From the NCBI GenBank assembly GCA_038503035.1, contig JAVSML010021640.1:62001-126000 (forward strand): DNA of 64,000 nt. Direction: 5' to 3'. Position 1 is the first letter of the stretch; every line of letters begins with the position of its first letter. Positions 11,745-22,196 of this stretch are shown piece by piece. Origin of the DNA: Crocodylus rhombifer (taxonomy: Eukaryota > Chordata > Crocodylia > Crocodylidae). Under the pieces are notes generated by a model that saw nothing but the letters and a program-made list of their open reading frames with translations, made no database searches and was not told the DNA's origin. Position numbers and translations under genes: made by a program.

Positions 11745-12180
11745 AGCTGCTGCTGCAGGAATGAAGCTTGCCAAGTTTGAAGGTGATAGATGTTGAGGTT
11801 TCTGGGAAACTGCACCTCAAAGTCGTGGAAGCAAAACTCATATCACGTGTGTGTGTTAAGCCACACTGGAGTGAAAACTGCTCTTGCCAAGGCCACGAAG
11901 CCTGCCGAGTTTCAAGGAGATAGGTACAGGGGTTTCTGGGAAACTACACTTCAAACTGCTGACAAGCAAAACTCATGACATAGGTGACACTGTGTGTTAA
12001 GGCACAGGGAGTTGAAAATGGCAGAGATGGTAGCCCCTGCTGTGGCCACAAAGCCCACCAGCTGTCATGGAGATAGGAGCAGGGGGAGTCTGAGTTCTGG
12101 GGCCTTGCACCTCTGGCTACAGGCAGGCAAAACTCATGACATGGGTGCTTGTGGGACTGTGTGCATGTTCAGGTGCGCCC
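11745..12180 (-). repeat. hAT tandem unit, about three copies (129-160 bp)
   Basis: Three successive copies carry the phrases tttctgggaaactgcacctc, gcaaaactcat and then a tgtgtgttaaggcac-like segment. The gcaaaactcat phrase recurs at about 11838, 11967 and 12127. The same unit, in either orientation, appears inside the other hAT copies at 24.2-25.0, 30.1-30.3 and 41.65-41.97 kb, so it belongs to that family. Confidence 0.75.
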
Positions 12181-12489
12181 TTCCTGGCGTACAACAGGGC
12201 AGTGTGCCCCCTGAGGTCTCCTCCTCCCCTACAGCCTTGGCCTGTTCCTTTGTTGTGAATGATGGCAGGTCAAAATAGCTTAGCTAGCTCAACACCAATA
12301 GCACCAGAAGCATCAAAGGTAGCCAGACAGAACTGTCACAGAGCCTTTCTTTTTGTAAAGGAATTGACAGCAAGAAGTAAAGATGTTATATTGGATATGT
12401 GTTATTCATGGTATGTGATGGCTTATCTTGTGTTTTTATGTTTCTTATGAACAAAAAAAAATGAAATAGCTAGAAAAATATATCTTAGG

Positions 12490-12745
12490 AAGCTTTCAGG
12501 TTGAAAAACCCTTTGTCAGGCTGAGGAAGTACCTGCAGTTTGTGTGTCTCCTGGTCCTGGATGGAAGGAATAGTGAAGAAGCCAGATGCTGGCCTGGCAC
12601 GCAAGGCAGGCAAGAAAGCCAGTCAGTGAAAATGGTAATGGAGGCATCATGGGGTGAGGGACAGGGTGGGGTGGGGATAAGGGGGATGTAGCAGTGCAGG
12701 TAAAAGTGCAGAGGTACCTGGGGAGTCAGATGTCCGAGTTTTGCC
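12490..12745. repeat. Single arm of the hAT-associated foldback block
   Basis: This arm runs from tttcaggttgaaaaaccc through ctgaggaagtacctgcag and ggaggcatcatggggtg to cagaggtacctggggagtc. In other copies it is followed by its inverted partner (30.7-31.37 and 40.89-41.34 kb). Here only one arm remains. Short ORFs on it are chance. Confidence 0.7.
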
Positions 12746-13408
12746 TGCCTGCAGCCAGAGGTGTAGGGCCCCAGAGCCCAGACTCCCCCTGCAGTTTTCA
12801 CCCCTCTGTGCCTTAACACACACACAGTGTCACCTATGTCATGAGTTTTTCTTTCAGGATTTGAGGTGCAGTATCCCAGAAACCCCTGCAGATCAATTTG
12901 GCCGAATCAAATCAGAAAAGCAATTCAGATCTCCAAATTGAATCGGATGAATCCAAATCAGATAAATCTGAATTCAAATTAAATAGTTGCCTATTTGCAC
13001 AGGCCTAACAGGTCCCTAATTTCACCATGAAAACATCATGGGAGACCAATTCAAAGGCTTTTCTAATATCCAAGTATATGACGTCAACCTCTCCTCCCTT
13101 GTCCAAGTGACGTGTCGCCTGGTTGTAGAAGGAAATGAAGTTGGCCAAGCAAGACCTACTGGCAACAAAGCCATGTTGGCTATTACTCAGAATGTTGCCT
13201 TTCGTTAGCCTGTTGTTGATGGATTCTTTGATAATTTTTTCCAAGATCTTTCCAGGGATTGATGTCAAACTGATTAGCCTGTTGTTCCCTGAATATTCTT
13301 TCCTTCCTTTCTTGAATATAGGCACCACATTGGGCCTCTTCCAATCTCCTGGAAACTCTCCCAAGTGCCACGAGTTCTCAAATATCCTCACCACTACTTG
13401 TGCTATGA

Positions 13409-13684
13409 CAGAGGTTTTCAACCTTTTTTGAGCAGTGTACCCCTGGTGGCTAGTTGAGGAGTCGGGGGGAGGGGGTTGCAGAGCGGGGCGGGTGGCGGCA
13501 ACTGCACATGGAGCAGCGACACAGGGTGGTGGATGGTGGCAGCAGTCATCTTGTGCAAGCTTCTTCCTGTGCATCTGGTTGGCCAGGCAGTGGCCCTGCT
13601 CCTGTGAGGCAGTGGCATGGGGTGGCGGTGCTCTGTCCCTGCCCACCTGTGCGTATCCCCTGGGACCTTTCAAAGTACCCTCTG
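13409..13684. mobile_element. 276-bp hAT MITE with perfect 8-bp target duplication
   Basis: Ends are CAGAGGTTTTCAACC and, reversed, CAGAGGGTACTTTG. The flanks tgctatga at 13401-13408 and 13685-13692 are identical. It interrupts the old CR1 RT sequence, which continues on both sides. The interior is GC-rich (ggggggagggggttgcagag) and non-coding. The CAG-GGTT-AACC end style fits hAT/Charlie-like non-autonomous elements. Confidence 0.85.
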
Positions 13685-13813
13685 TGCTATGATGTCATCC
13701 ACCTCTTTTAGCACTCTTGGGTGCATTCCAAGCCCAGGCCCACTGACTTGTGAATGACTAGCCTCTCAAGGTGTTCCCTCACAAGTTCTTTGCCAATTGT
13801 AGGCATATGATTT

Positions 13814-16030
13814 CATAGATTTTCATAGACATTAGGGCTGGAAGGGACCTCGGGAGATCATCGAGTCCAGCCCCCTGCCCAAGGGGCAGGAAGTCAGCTG
13901 GGGTCATAGGATCCCAGCAAGATAAGCATCCAATTTACTCTTGAAGGTGTTCAATGTAGGTGCTTGAACCACCTCCGCTGGCAGACTGTTCCAGACCTTG
14001 GGGGCTCGGACAGTAAAGAAATTCTTCCTTATGTCCAGCCTGAAACGGTCTTGCAGGAGTTTGTGACTGTTCGACCTCGTCATCCCTTGGGGCGCTCTGG
14101 TGAACAGACGTTCCCCCAGATCCTGGTGGTCACCCCTGATAAACTTATAGGTGGCCATCAGATCACCCTGAGCCTGCGCTTTTCCAGGCTAAAGAGTCCC
14201 ATGGCTCTCAGCCTGTCATCGTAAGATCTGTTTTCCTGACCTCTGATCATGCGCGTGGCTCTCCTCTGGACTCTCTCAAGCTTCTCTACATCCTTTTTGA
14301 ATTGTGGAGCCCAAAACTGGACGCAGTACTCCAGCTGCGGCCTCACCAAGGCCGAGTACAAGGGGAGAATGACGTCCTGGGATTTGCTCGAGAAGCATCT
14401 ATGGATGCACGCCAGCATTTTGGTCGCTTTACTAGCCACAGCATCGCATTGGAGGCTCATGTTCATCTTGTGGTCAATGATGACCCCCAAGTCTCTTTCT
14501 TCTGCAGTGCTAACCAACGTAGCACTGCCGAGCCTATAAGGATGCCGCAGGTTTTTCCTCCCAAGGTGGAGAACCTTGCATTTTTCAGTGTTAAACACCA
14601 TGAGGTTCTCGTCTGCCCATTTGCTGAGCTTGTCCAGGTCAGCCTGGATCACCCGCCTATCTTCTGGCGTGGATGCTTTGCCCCAAAGTTTGGTGTCATC
14701 GGCGAACTTGGCCAGTCCACTCCTGACTCCAATGTCCACATCGTTAATGAAGATGTTGAACAGGATGGGTCCCAGGACAGAGCCTTGAGGGACCCCACTG
14801 GTCACAGGGCACCATGATGAATGACTGCCATCAATCACAACCCTCTGGGTCCGACCATGAAGCCAATTTCCCAGCCAGCGGATCATGGTGGAGTCAAGGC
14901 CACAACTGGGCAGTTTGGCCAAGAGGTGATCATGGGATACCAGATCAAAAGCTTTTTTGAAGTCAAGATATATGACATCAATCTCTTCTCCCTTGTCCAG
15001 GTGATAGGTCACCTGGTCATAGAAGGAAATGAGATTGGTCAAACAAGACCTACCCACAACAAACCCATGCTGGCTGTCCCTTAGAATGTTATCCTGGGCC
15101 AGTCCCTCAAGGATGGCCTCCTTAATAAACTTTTCTAAGATCTTCCCCAGGATAGAAGTCAGGCTAATGGGCCTGTAGTTAGCCGGATCCACTCTCCTTC
15201 CTTTCTTGAAGATCGGCACTACATTGGCCTTCTTCCAGTCTTCGGGCACTACACCAGAGCGCCAGGAGTTTTCAAAGATCCATTTCCAAGGTCTGGGCTA
15301 TGACGCTCGCCAGCTCCTTGAGTACCCTGGGGTGCAGATTGTCAGGGCCGGCTGACTTGAAGGTATCCAGCTTCTCAAGGTGTTCCTTCACGAGGTCAGC
15401 ATTGATGGAGGGTAGGGGATCCCCCTCACCCAGATTTCCCTGTCCCATAGCAGGCATGGGCATCCCATGTGACTGATGAAAGACTGACGCAAAGTACCTA
15501 TTTAATAGGTTGGCTTGTTCCTGGGCGTCAGTTGTCAGTTGCCCCATCTGGTTTAGCAGGGGTCCAACATTGCCCTTGCTTTTCCTCCGGCTCCCCACAT
15601 ATCTGAAAAAGGACTTTTTGTTGTCCTTGATGCCTGAAGCTAGTTGGAGTTCAGTTGCAGCCTTGGCTTTCCTGGTTTGGTCCCTGCAGGACCGGACCAG
15701 CGCGGAGTAATCCTCCTTGGAGGTGAATCCCATCCTCCATCCTTTGTAGGCTTTCCTTTTTAGCTGCAGGAGGTCCGCTAGGTCTCTGGAGAGCCAGGGG
15801 GGCTGCTGTGCCTTCTTGCTGCCTTTCCTCCATGTTGGAATAGATTTAGCTTGTGCACTGAGGATCGCTTCCTTGAGAAGCAACCACTCTTCTTGAACTC
15901 CCATCTCCCTGGAGTCATGGTCCCTGATGGCTTGACCGACTAGCCTCTTGAGCTTGTCAAAGTCAGCTTTTCTGAAGTCAAGGACTTCTGTGTTGATCTC
16001 CCCTACCCTGGTAATCCTGCATCCTGGCAG
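13814..16030 (-). mobile_element. Younger CR1 LINE, 5'-truncated, inserted in the older CR1
   Basis: The 3' tail starts at 13814 (reversed, the copy ends ccctaatgtctatgaaaatc). The rest reads as CR1 RT and linker up to about 16030, where the text leaves CR1 at catcctggcagtcaggatg. Conservation is clearly better than in the surrounding CR1. No clear target duplication is visible, which is common for CR1. The junction at 16.02-16.05 kb is only placed to about 20 bp. Confidence 0.85.
13904..15904 (-). pseudogene. CR1 reverse transcriptase, nearly intact, two frameshifts
   Basis: The main frame 14158-15249 gives 363 residues containing the RT domain. Motifs are YRPISLTSILGKILEKF (residues 25-41), QHGFVVGRSCLTNLISFYDQ (60-79), DVIYLDFKKAFDLVSHD (91-107), SGVPQGSVLGPILFNIFIND (151-170) and the catalytic FADD (182-185). 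The linker upstream is in another frame (15272-15904, with KSAGPDNLHPRVLKELAS), so one extra base lies near 15290. The C-terminal part (13904-14158, LDIRKNFFTVRAPKVWNSLP) is in a third frame, with a base lost near 14165. The domain would prime cDNA at a nicked target. The endonuclease is absent through 5' truncation. This is the best-preserved RT in the window. Confidence 0.9.
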
Positions 16031-16039
16031 TCAGGATGA

Positions 16040-17320
16040 TCCACTTGGGTTGGTGGAAAACTGATAGAACGTAATCATTGAGGAGTTTAGCTGTTTCCTG
16101 GGTGTCGGTTGTCAGCTGCCCCATTTGGTTCAGCAGGGGTACAACGTTGACCTTGGGTTTTTTTTCTGACTTCCCATGTATCTGAAGAAGGACCTTTTAT
16201 TTTCCTTGATTCCCATAGCCAGTTTGAGTTTCAGCCTTGGCTTTTCTGGTCCACTCCCTACAGGTGTGGGCCAGTGCTGCATAATTCTCTTTAGTGGTAT
16301 TTCCTAACTTCCAACACTTATGGGCCACTCTTTTCAGGTTAAGGAGTTCCATGAGTTACCTTTTAAGCCAAGGGGGGTCTCCCAGCCCTTTTACTACCTT
16401 TCCTATGGGCCGGAATGGACTTCTCTTGTGCTTTTAGTATTGTGTCCTTTAGGAGTGACCTCTCATCATGGACTCCCCTTCCTATCAGATCATGATCTCT
16501 CAGGGCCTCGACAACCAATGTCCTGAGCTTGTGAAAGTTGGCTTTCCTAAAGTCAAGGATTTTTGCATTGTTGACTGATTTACCAGCTTTGCGATAGATA
16601 AAGAAAATGATCAACTCATGATCACTATCATCTAGCTTCCCTTTGATCCTCAGGTCACTTGCTAGATCATCTCCTTTGGCCAGAACTGGGTCCAGTAGTG
16701 CCTTACCTCTTGTTGACCTATAGACTTCTTGAGTCAGATAGAGCTCATCAGTGCTAATGAGGAAGCTTTGTGACCAATCAAATTTGGCTGAATGCTCTGC
16801 CCATGAAATGTCAGGGTGGTTGAAGTCACCCATGATGGCCATGCACTGAGAGCATGCAGCCTCTGCCAGTTCCCTAGAGAATTTGTGGTCAAGCTCTTCT
16901 TCCTGGTTAGGAGGTCTGTAATAGATTCCTACAGTTATATCACCTTCACCACATTCTCCCCATATTCTAACCCAGAGGATCTCAAGTCGCCCTCCTTGGG
17001 TGCCAACGTCAGTTTGTAGGGAAGTGTACTGCTCCTTCACATAGAGAGTTACACCCCCGCCTTTCCTCGCAACATGATCCCTCCTGTACAAGGTATAACC
17101 ATCTATGCCTGTGGTCCAGTCATAGGTGGAGTCCCACCAGGTCTCCATTATCTCCATGAGATCATATTCATTTTCGCGTAGCAGAAAGGCCAGTTCCTCC
17201 TGTTTGTTCCCCATGCTGCTGGCATTTGTATACAGGCAGCTAAGCCTGCCATCAGAAGCCTTGGGCTTCCTTGTGCACTTAGAAGAGTCCTGTGCTTGGA
17301 CTAGGGTCGGAGTAAGTTCC
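16040..17320 (-). pseudogene. CR1 endonuclease and linker (old copy)
   Basis: The frame 16363-17214 gives 283 residues with the APE-type endonuclease: MGNKQEELAFLLRENEYDL, then METWWDSTYDW, GGGVTLYVKEQY, the catalytic-region motif MGDFNHPDISW and DSDHELIIF (the conserved SDH). The protein runs on into the linker (HDLIGRGVHDERSLLKD). 16040-16360 continues the linker with stops. The CR1 endonuclease nicks target DNA before reverse transcription. Metal-binding and catalytic motifs look largely kept in this stretch, although the element as a whole is broken. Confidence 0.85.
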
Positions 17321-17379
17321 CTGACCTGCTGATTCTGTGCTTGTCACTTCCTGGAACGTTCACCCATCCTCCAACGATC

Positions 17380-18313
17380 TTAATTTAAAGCCCTGTCAAG
17401 CAGGTCAGCCACTCTGGTTGAGAAAAGCTTCTTTCCCATTGGAATGAGGTGGAAGCCATCCCTTCCCAACAAACCACTGCCTCTCTCTCTGAGGTGCAGA
17501 CTGTCGTCAAAGAAGCTGAAGTCTTCATGGTGGCACCAACACCGCAGTCTTCTGTTCATTTCTTCAATACATCTCTCTCTCCTGCGCCTGTGACCTGTAA
17601 CCGGGAGGATTGTGGAGAAAACTACCTGTGCCCCCAACACTCTGAACCCAGCCACTAGAGTCCTGTGGTCACCCTGTGAACCAGCCAGGATTGCTCCAAG
17701 CCATGTCATTTGTGCCCACATGGATGAGGAGAATGGGGTAGTGGTCGGAGGGCCAGACAGATTTCGGGATCCTCTCAGCTACATCCCAGATACGGGCCAC
17801 TGGGAGGCAGCAGACCTCATGGGATAAGGAGTCATGGTGGCAGATTGCTCCCTCTGTCCCCCTCAAGGGGGAGTCTTCCACCATGACCACTCTGCGTCTC
17901 CTCTTAGGGATGGTTGCTGGTTGCGTTTCTTCCTCAGGTGCTAGAGCCAGCATCTCTGCTGGCTTTACTGGCTCTGCTGATGCTGTGAGGAGTTTGTATC
18001 TGTTGTGAAGTTCCCCAGGGGTGGGGACCCTGGTGCAGCATGCCTTGGGGCCAGAGGCAACCTTCATCCAAGAGACCCCTGGGTGGACTTCACGGGAACT
18101 CCTCTTGTCCACCCTCATCCTAGCTCTTTCCTCCTCATTCTTCAGGTGAAGAGCCTGGCAGTAGGCATCAGTCTCCTCTTTGCCACCCCTGATGGTACAC
18201 AGCCTGTGCACTACAGCCTGGAGCTCCCTTCTCTGGCACTCCAGAAACTCTAAAGTGGAGCATACCCACAAGGGGAGGTGTCTTTGCTTCTGATCCCAGG
18301 TGCCTGCATTCAT
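17380..18313 (-). pseudogene. CR1 ORF1 with SGNH/esterase-like domain
   Basis: The two frames overlap. The N-terminal frame (17669-18313) has a helical segment (LECQRRELQAVVHRLCTIRG), a basic stretch KRRRRVVMVEDSPLRGTEGA and then ILLIHVGTNDMAW, the conserved GTND block of the CR1 ORF1 esterase. A frameshift near 17690 moves the rest to 17380-17721: RVLGAQVVFSTILPVTG, WCHHEDFSFFDD and LGRDGFHLIPMGKK, where D-x-x-H is the catalytic-style last block. In CR1, ORF1 binds RNA and carries this hydrolase-like domain of uncertain purpose. It sits directly upstream of the endonuclease frame, as expected. Confidence 0.85.
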
Positions 18314-18699
18314 CCCAGGGAGCCCTCACAGCCAAGAGCCTGGGGCTCCGTCTGGGTGGAGGCCTCAGTGGTACCAAAGCGGGGGCTTCAACTGTGGGGG
18401 GGAATCTTTGGGGTGTGGCATGTCAACACCATTGCACAGGTAGTAGTCCAGGCTACTGCTGTGCTGACCCTTCTCTTCAGGCTCACTGCCTAGAGCCTCG
18501 TGCCCCTTCTTTGTGAACTCCTGTGCTAACTCACTTGCCAGGCCCAGAGTGTGTCTGTTCGCATGCTCTGGTTGCATGGCTCTGGTTGCACGGCTCCCTG
18601 GGAGGCTGGGTTAAGTAGGAGCTGGGGCAGGGAGGGGGCGGTGGTGTGACCCTCCTTGGCTCAGATTAGCTCAGCTCAGCTGCCTCCCACTCCTAACTA

Positions 18700-19004
18700 G
18701 TGCCCACCCACTGTGGGCCCCACTTACCACCCAGGTCTGTGCTGGGGGTTAGGGTTGGGGTCTGCCAGAGTCCTTTGCTCATGGGAGCATAACAAGCTTT
18801 CACCTGTTCATCTCACACCCAACCAGGGCTCAACTGAATTTTTTTATTGTTAGGGGCATTTTTAAGACCTGCAGACTCTAGAGTTATAGGAATAGGCTAA
18901 CTGGCAGCAATCATAAGCATTTCATCTTTCTTTAGGGCATTGTAAGACAAAGAACTCAAACTGCAGAACTAGTAAATTGATAACACCCCCCTATACCAAG
19001 TCTG
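18700..19004. other. No gene seen
   Basis: GC-rich text to about 18790 may be the CR1 5' UTR. After that the sequence is ordinary and unassigned. Confidence 0.4.
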
Positions 19005-19146
19005 TAATCCTCCTTTTTCACAGGAGAGGGAGAGAGTTACAGGGAGTCACTGATTTGTTAAAGGTTACAAAGCAACTTGGTGGCAGTTCCAAAGATTGTA
19101 CCAGGAGTTTGGAACTCTGGTCCTATAATCTATCTATCCACTAGAC
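19005..19146 (-). repeat. MIR-like core-SINE fragment
   Basis: Read on the plus strand it runs from tttttcacaggagaggg through tggtggcagttccaaag to ccactagac. This matches the reversed MIR/core-SINE order (cancelled-out gradient, then lost A/B box region). A hAT MITE sits at its right edge. Confidence 0.6.
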
Positions 19147-19368
19147 CAGTGTTTTTCAACCAGTGAGACATGTCCCAATGGTGGGACACAGAGGTTGTGT
19201 AGTTGGGACTTCAACTCATTGCTGAATGATTAACATAATACTAAAATGCATGTAAATGTAAAAATACACTTCTCAGAAAAAGTGGGGTTTTGTTTTTATC
19301 ATGGTGGGACCAGGGTTTGTTGACAAAAAATGTTTTGGACATAAGATGCAAAAGGTTAAAAACTGCTG
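19147..19368. mobile_element. 222-bp hAT MITE, 7/8 target duplication
   Basis: Ends are CAGTGTTTTTCAACC and, reversed, CAGCAGTTTTTAACC. The flanks cactagac (19139-19146) and cactagaa (19369-19376) differ at one base. The body includes catgtcccaatggtgggac. No ORF. Confidence 0.8.
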
Positions 19369-19975
19369 CACTAGAAAATGCTTCCTCCTGAGGCACTGTT
19401 CTTCTCCTGTGGGATGAAGCTGATGGATACATCCAGGAGGAAGAAAATAATGCTCACTATCTCTCTGATGAGTGGGTGTCAATAAAAAGGAGAGTAGAAC
19501 CTGTACTCTCCTTTTTCAGTCATTGCTGAAGACAGTTTTTGAGGGCTAGTAACAACTTGACTAATGCTTAGTATTTTTGTAGTGTCCTCTGTGTTCAGAG
19601 CACTGTGCAAACATTCACTAATTTACCTCTTGCCCTGGGAATTCTGATCACTGGAAAGAGCACTCGGATGGTAGTCCTGCCCCTCCCCACCCAAACGTTC
19701 CTCCAGGGAGAGTTCTTTTGTTAAAGCTGCCAGAGAGAGCATTGAAAAAAAGAGCAGCCTTAGTGAACAGGGTTTAACCTATGGAGAAGGGCAGCCCAGG
19801 AAGCTAGAGAGCACACAATAAACTCTTTTAAGATCCACTCTGCTGAGCTCAGACAGGGAAAAGCTACACTCAATGCAGAAAAACTTTCTGAGCAGCAGAG
19901 GAGAGAATCTGAGCCTAGGGACCTGAAGATACCATTTATAGACTTGAACACATGGCATCAAGGATGACTGCCTAT
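19369..19975. other. No gene seen
   Basis: Ordinary non-coding sequence between two hAT elements. A segment near 19510-19620 (ttttgtagtgtcctctgtgt) has no assignment. Confidence 0.4.
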
Positions 19976-20376
19976 TAGGGCTGTGTGAAATTTCACCGGC
20001 TGTTTCGTTTTAATGCTGCTTTGACTTGTTTTGAGCTTAAAACAGCAAAATCAAAATGAAATGAAGGACTTTTAAACAGCCTTGAAACAAAATAAGGACA
20101 GTTGAAACGTTTTGAAAGTTTCAAAACGTTTCAAGTTTCAAAGCTCAAGCTGGGCTTGCCTGCAGGGAAACAGAAACTAAGGAAAGGAAGGGGGAAGAGC
20201 GGGGAAGGACTGCTCTGACATTGACTGTGTAGCTGGCCAGTGACTGTGATCCTTCCCTGAGGTCCCTTCCAATCCCAGTGCTCTAGGGGAGGGATAGAAA
20301 AACAGCATAAAAGGCAGCATTGTTTGAACTGGCCTGCTTTCTGCCTTGGGTTCAGTTACTGAGCTATCTTCTGGGA

Positions 20377-20580
20377 CAGGGGTGTCCAACCTTTTTGAAC
20401 GTGGGGCTGGATCATGAACTTTTTATCACCCAGTGGGCCAGCGAGCCATATTCGAAGACCTCACAGGAAGTGGTATCACATCACCCCCCAAAACAAAAGT
20501 ACAGTGTTTGCTTTCGTTTCCCATTGCAGCACCTTGGGCCTCAGAAAACAGCTTGGAGGGCCACATGTTGGACAAGCCTG
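20377..20580. mobile_element. 204-bp hAT MITE in the leader of element A
   Basis: Ends are CAGGGGTGTCCAACC and, reversed, CAGGCTTGTCCAACA. The flanks ttctggga (20369-20376) and ttctagaa (20581-20588) match at 6 of 8. The equivalent leader of the other hAT copy (42390-42450, reversed) lacks it and reads straight through ctatcttccagcagcttggg, giving a natural empty site. Confidence 0.85.
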
Positions 20581-20882
20581 TTCTAGAAGCTCAGGAGTGT
20601 TAGACAACAAAGGCTACTATTACCATTGATTTTATTTCCTATTTGCTAGCCTAGCAAACAATACCTTTTGTTTTCTTTCTAGGCTCTTTTATTCTATTAT
20701 TCTATTAATTTATTCCTTTCAATTTCATAATTATATTGCATATTATACTGTAGAATAGGAAGGCACATTTACATTTATATATTTTTATACATTTATATAT
20801 TGGATATTATACTATAGAATTTATATAGGAAGGCACATATAGATTTATATATTTTTATAAAGACAAGACACTATGAAACACA

Positions 20883-22196
20883 TCATGAAGCATGGTGGAA
20901 AGGCAGCTGGCAAGCCTTCAGGGAGGTACGGAAGATGTGGTAGAGGGAGAAGTGTAAGTCCTCCCCCAAACTGAGATGCAGCAGCTTTGTTACAAGAAGC
21001 AGACATGAGGCTTCCACTAATACAGGAAGCAAGGAGAGAGGAGCAGTGCCAATGTCACTGCCTGTGCCTGAGTCTGCATCCCCTCCAAGAGCACCTGCCA
21101 TAACCCTCTCACCATCACCATGACACCAAGGAGCAGCACCAGTACCAGCATGACAGTCTCCTCCACCCTGATTTCACTTCCAATGCTGAGCCTTCCAGTG
21201 CCAAAGGAAGAGCTGGAGCTGGATCTGGATCTGAGTTCCCTAGCAAGGGAAATTCTGGGGAAGGAGGGGGATTCAGCTGAGTTTGTGCTCCCCACCCCTC
21301 AAGTTTCCCCTAGAGCCAGGCCTCCTTCCCCAGAAGGCACTTCAGAGGAGGCTGGGGTAGAGGTTGCGGAGGCAAGCAGCTCAGCTGAGTCTGCTCCTCC
21401 TGTTGCTGTTGCTCTCACTCCAGAGCCCCCATCCCCACAAAGCAGAGGCAGGCCACCCTGGAACAGTGGGGTAAAGGTGGACAGAAAGCGGGGTGCACTG
21501 CAAGGGCAAGCAAGATCACCCAAAGCATTGGGGAGATGCTTGCTGTCAATGGCCAGCCCTTCACCAACAATGGGGCCAATATGGTCAAGGCGGTATATGA
21601 TGCCAACTTTGTTGGCATCCACTGTGTGGCACACAGGTTCCACCTTGTAGTCAAGATGCCATGGGACAAACAAGCAGAGCTGAACATTTCACAGCACAGA
21701 ATCATGCAGGATGTAAAGATTCGGTGGAACTCCACATACCTGATGCTTGAGAGTCTGGGTGGCACAACACAGAAGGCCATGAGATGGTCTTGCTTGGGGA
21801 GATCAGGATCCGTGGCCTCCTTAACAGAGCTGAGTGGGATAACATCTCCCAGATCTTGGTGGTTCTCAAGCCCTCCCTCAAGGCCATCAAGACCCTCAGT
21901 GCTGGTGATGCCCTCCTTAGCCAGGTGATCCCTGTAGTGAGGGAACTTCAGAGCCAAATGGAGAGCTTCCAGGGGATCAATGTTCCTGGCTGGAGCAAGC
22001 TACTGTCATCAGACATGCAGGCGCTGGAGAGGCAGCTGAAGGAGAGCATCAGGAAACAGGTTGATCCCTTGCAGTCCAGTACAGTCCACGTGCTGGCCAC
22101 CATGTGTGACCTGAGGGCGAAGGGCAGTAGATACAGCAGCCAAAGCCTGAATCAGTGGTCGGAGGTGCTGGTGAAGAGAGTCAGGGAAGCAGGACG
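20883..22196 (+). pseudogene. hAT transposase, element A, C-terminus missing
   Basis: The frames give, in order: a Ser/Pro-rich N-terminus (RARPPSPEGTSEEAG, SRGRPPWNSG), then NGANMVKAVYDANFVGIHCV with AHRFHLVV. Next come HRIMQDVKIRWNSTYLMLES, RAEWDNISQILVVLKPSL, PVVRELQSQMESFQGINVPG and STVHVLATMCDLRAKGS. These are typical of vertebrate ZBED-like hAT transposases. Compared with the copy at 38.7-40.35 kb an internal block is deleted near 21540, where that copy has DHAYLSLTGHWCTQSG. The protein is cut off after LVKRVREAG, where the sequence jumps into the foldback block. The hAT_C dimerisation domain is thus absent. At least three frames are needed, so it is inactive. A hAT transposase would excise elements bearing the matching TIR. 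Confidence 0.8.

Larger units (their letters stand above)
11512..13007 (-). mobile_element. Non-autonomous hAT element (TAGGGCTGTGC family) inside CR1
   Basis: The left end is tagggctgtgcaaagc and the right end is tttgcacaggccta, an inverted pair. The flanks acagggcc (11503-11510) and acaggtcc (13008-13015) are a 7 of 8 match, fitting a hAT target duplication with one extra base on the left. Subterminal parts are rich in GAATC/AATTC (for example gaatccaaattgaattgc). Internal parts are the tandem unit at 11745-12180, an LTR-family fragment (12205-12340) and one arm of the foldback block (12490-12745). No transposase is present. Compared with the elements at 20-25 and 30-42 kb this is a deletion derivative that kept the noncoding parts. 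Orientation follows those copies. Confidence 0.75.
10445..18700 (-). mobile_element. Old near-full-length CR1, split by three later insertions
   Basis: The minus-strand pieces form one CR1. The 3' tail and post-RT region are at 10445-11511, RT middle at 13008-13408, RT N-terminus at 13685-13813, then linker, endonuclease and ORF1 from about 16040 to 18700. Each gap is filled by another element: hAT 11512-13007, MITE 13409-13684 and CR1 13814-16030. The CR1 text resumes at the matching point after each. For example, the linker phrase cctctcaaggtgttccctc at about 13770 and the phrase tcctgggtgtcggttgtcag at about 16096 are close neighbours in the intact copy (15365-15540). Summed length is about 4.2 kb, near full CR1 size. 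The exact 5' end in the GC-rich 18.6-18.8 kb region is uncertain. Confidence 0.75.
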
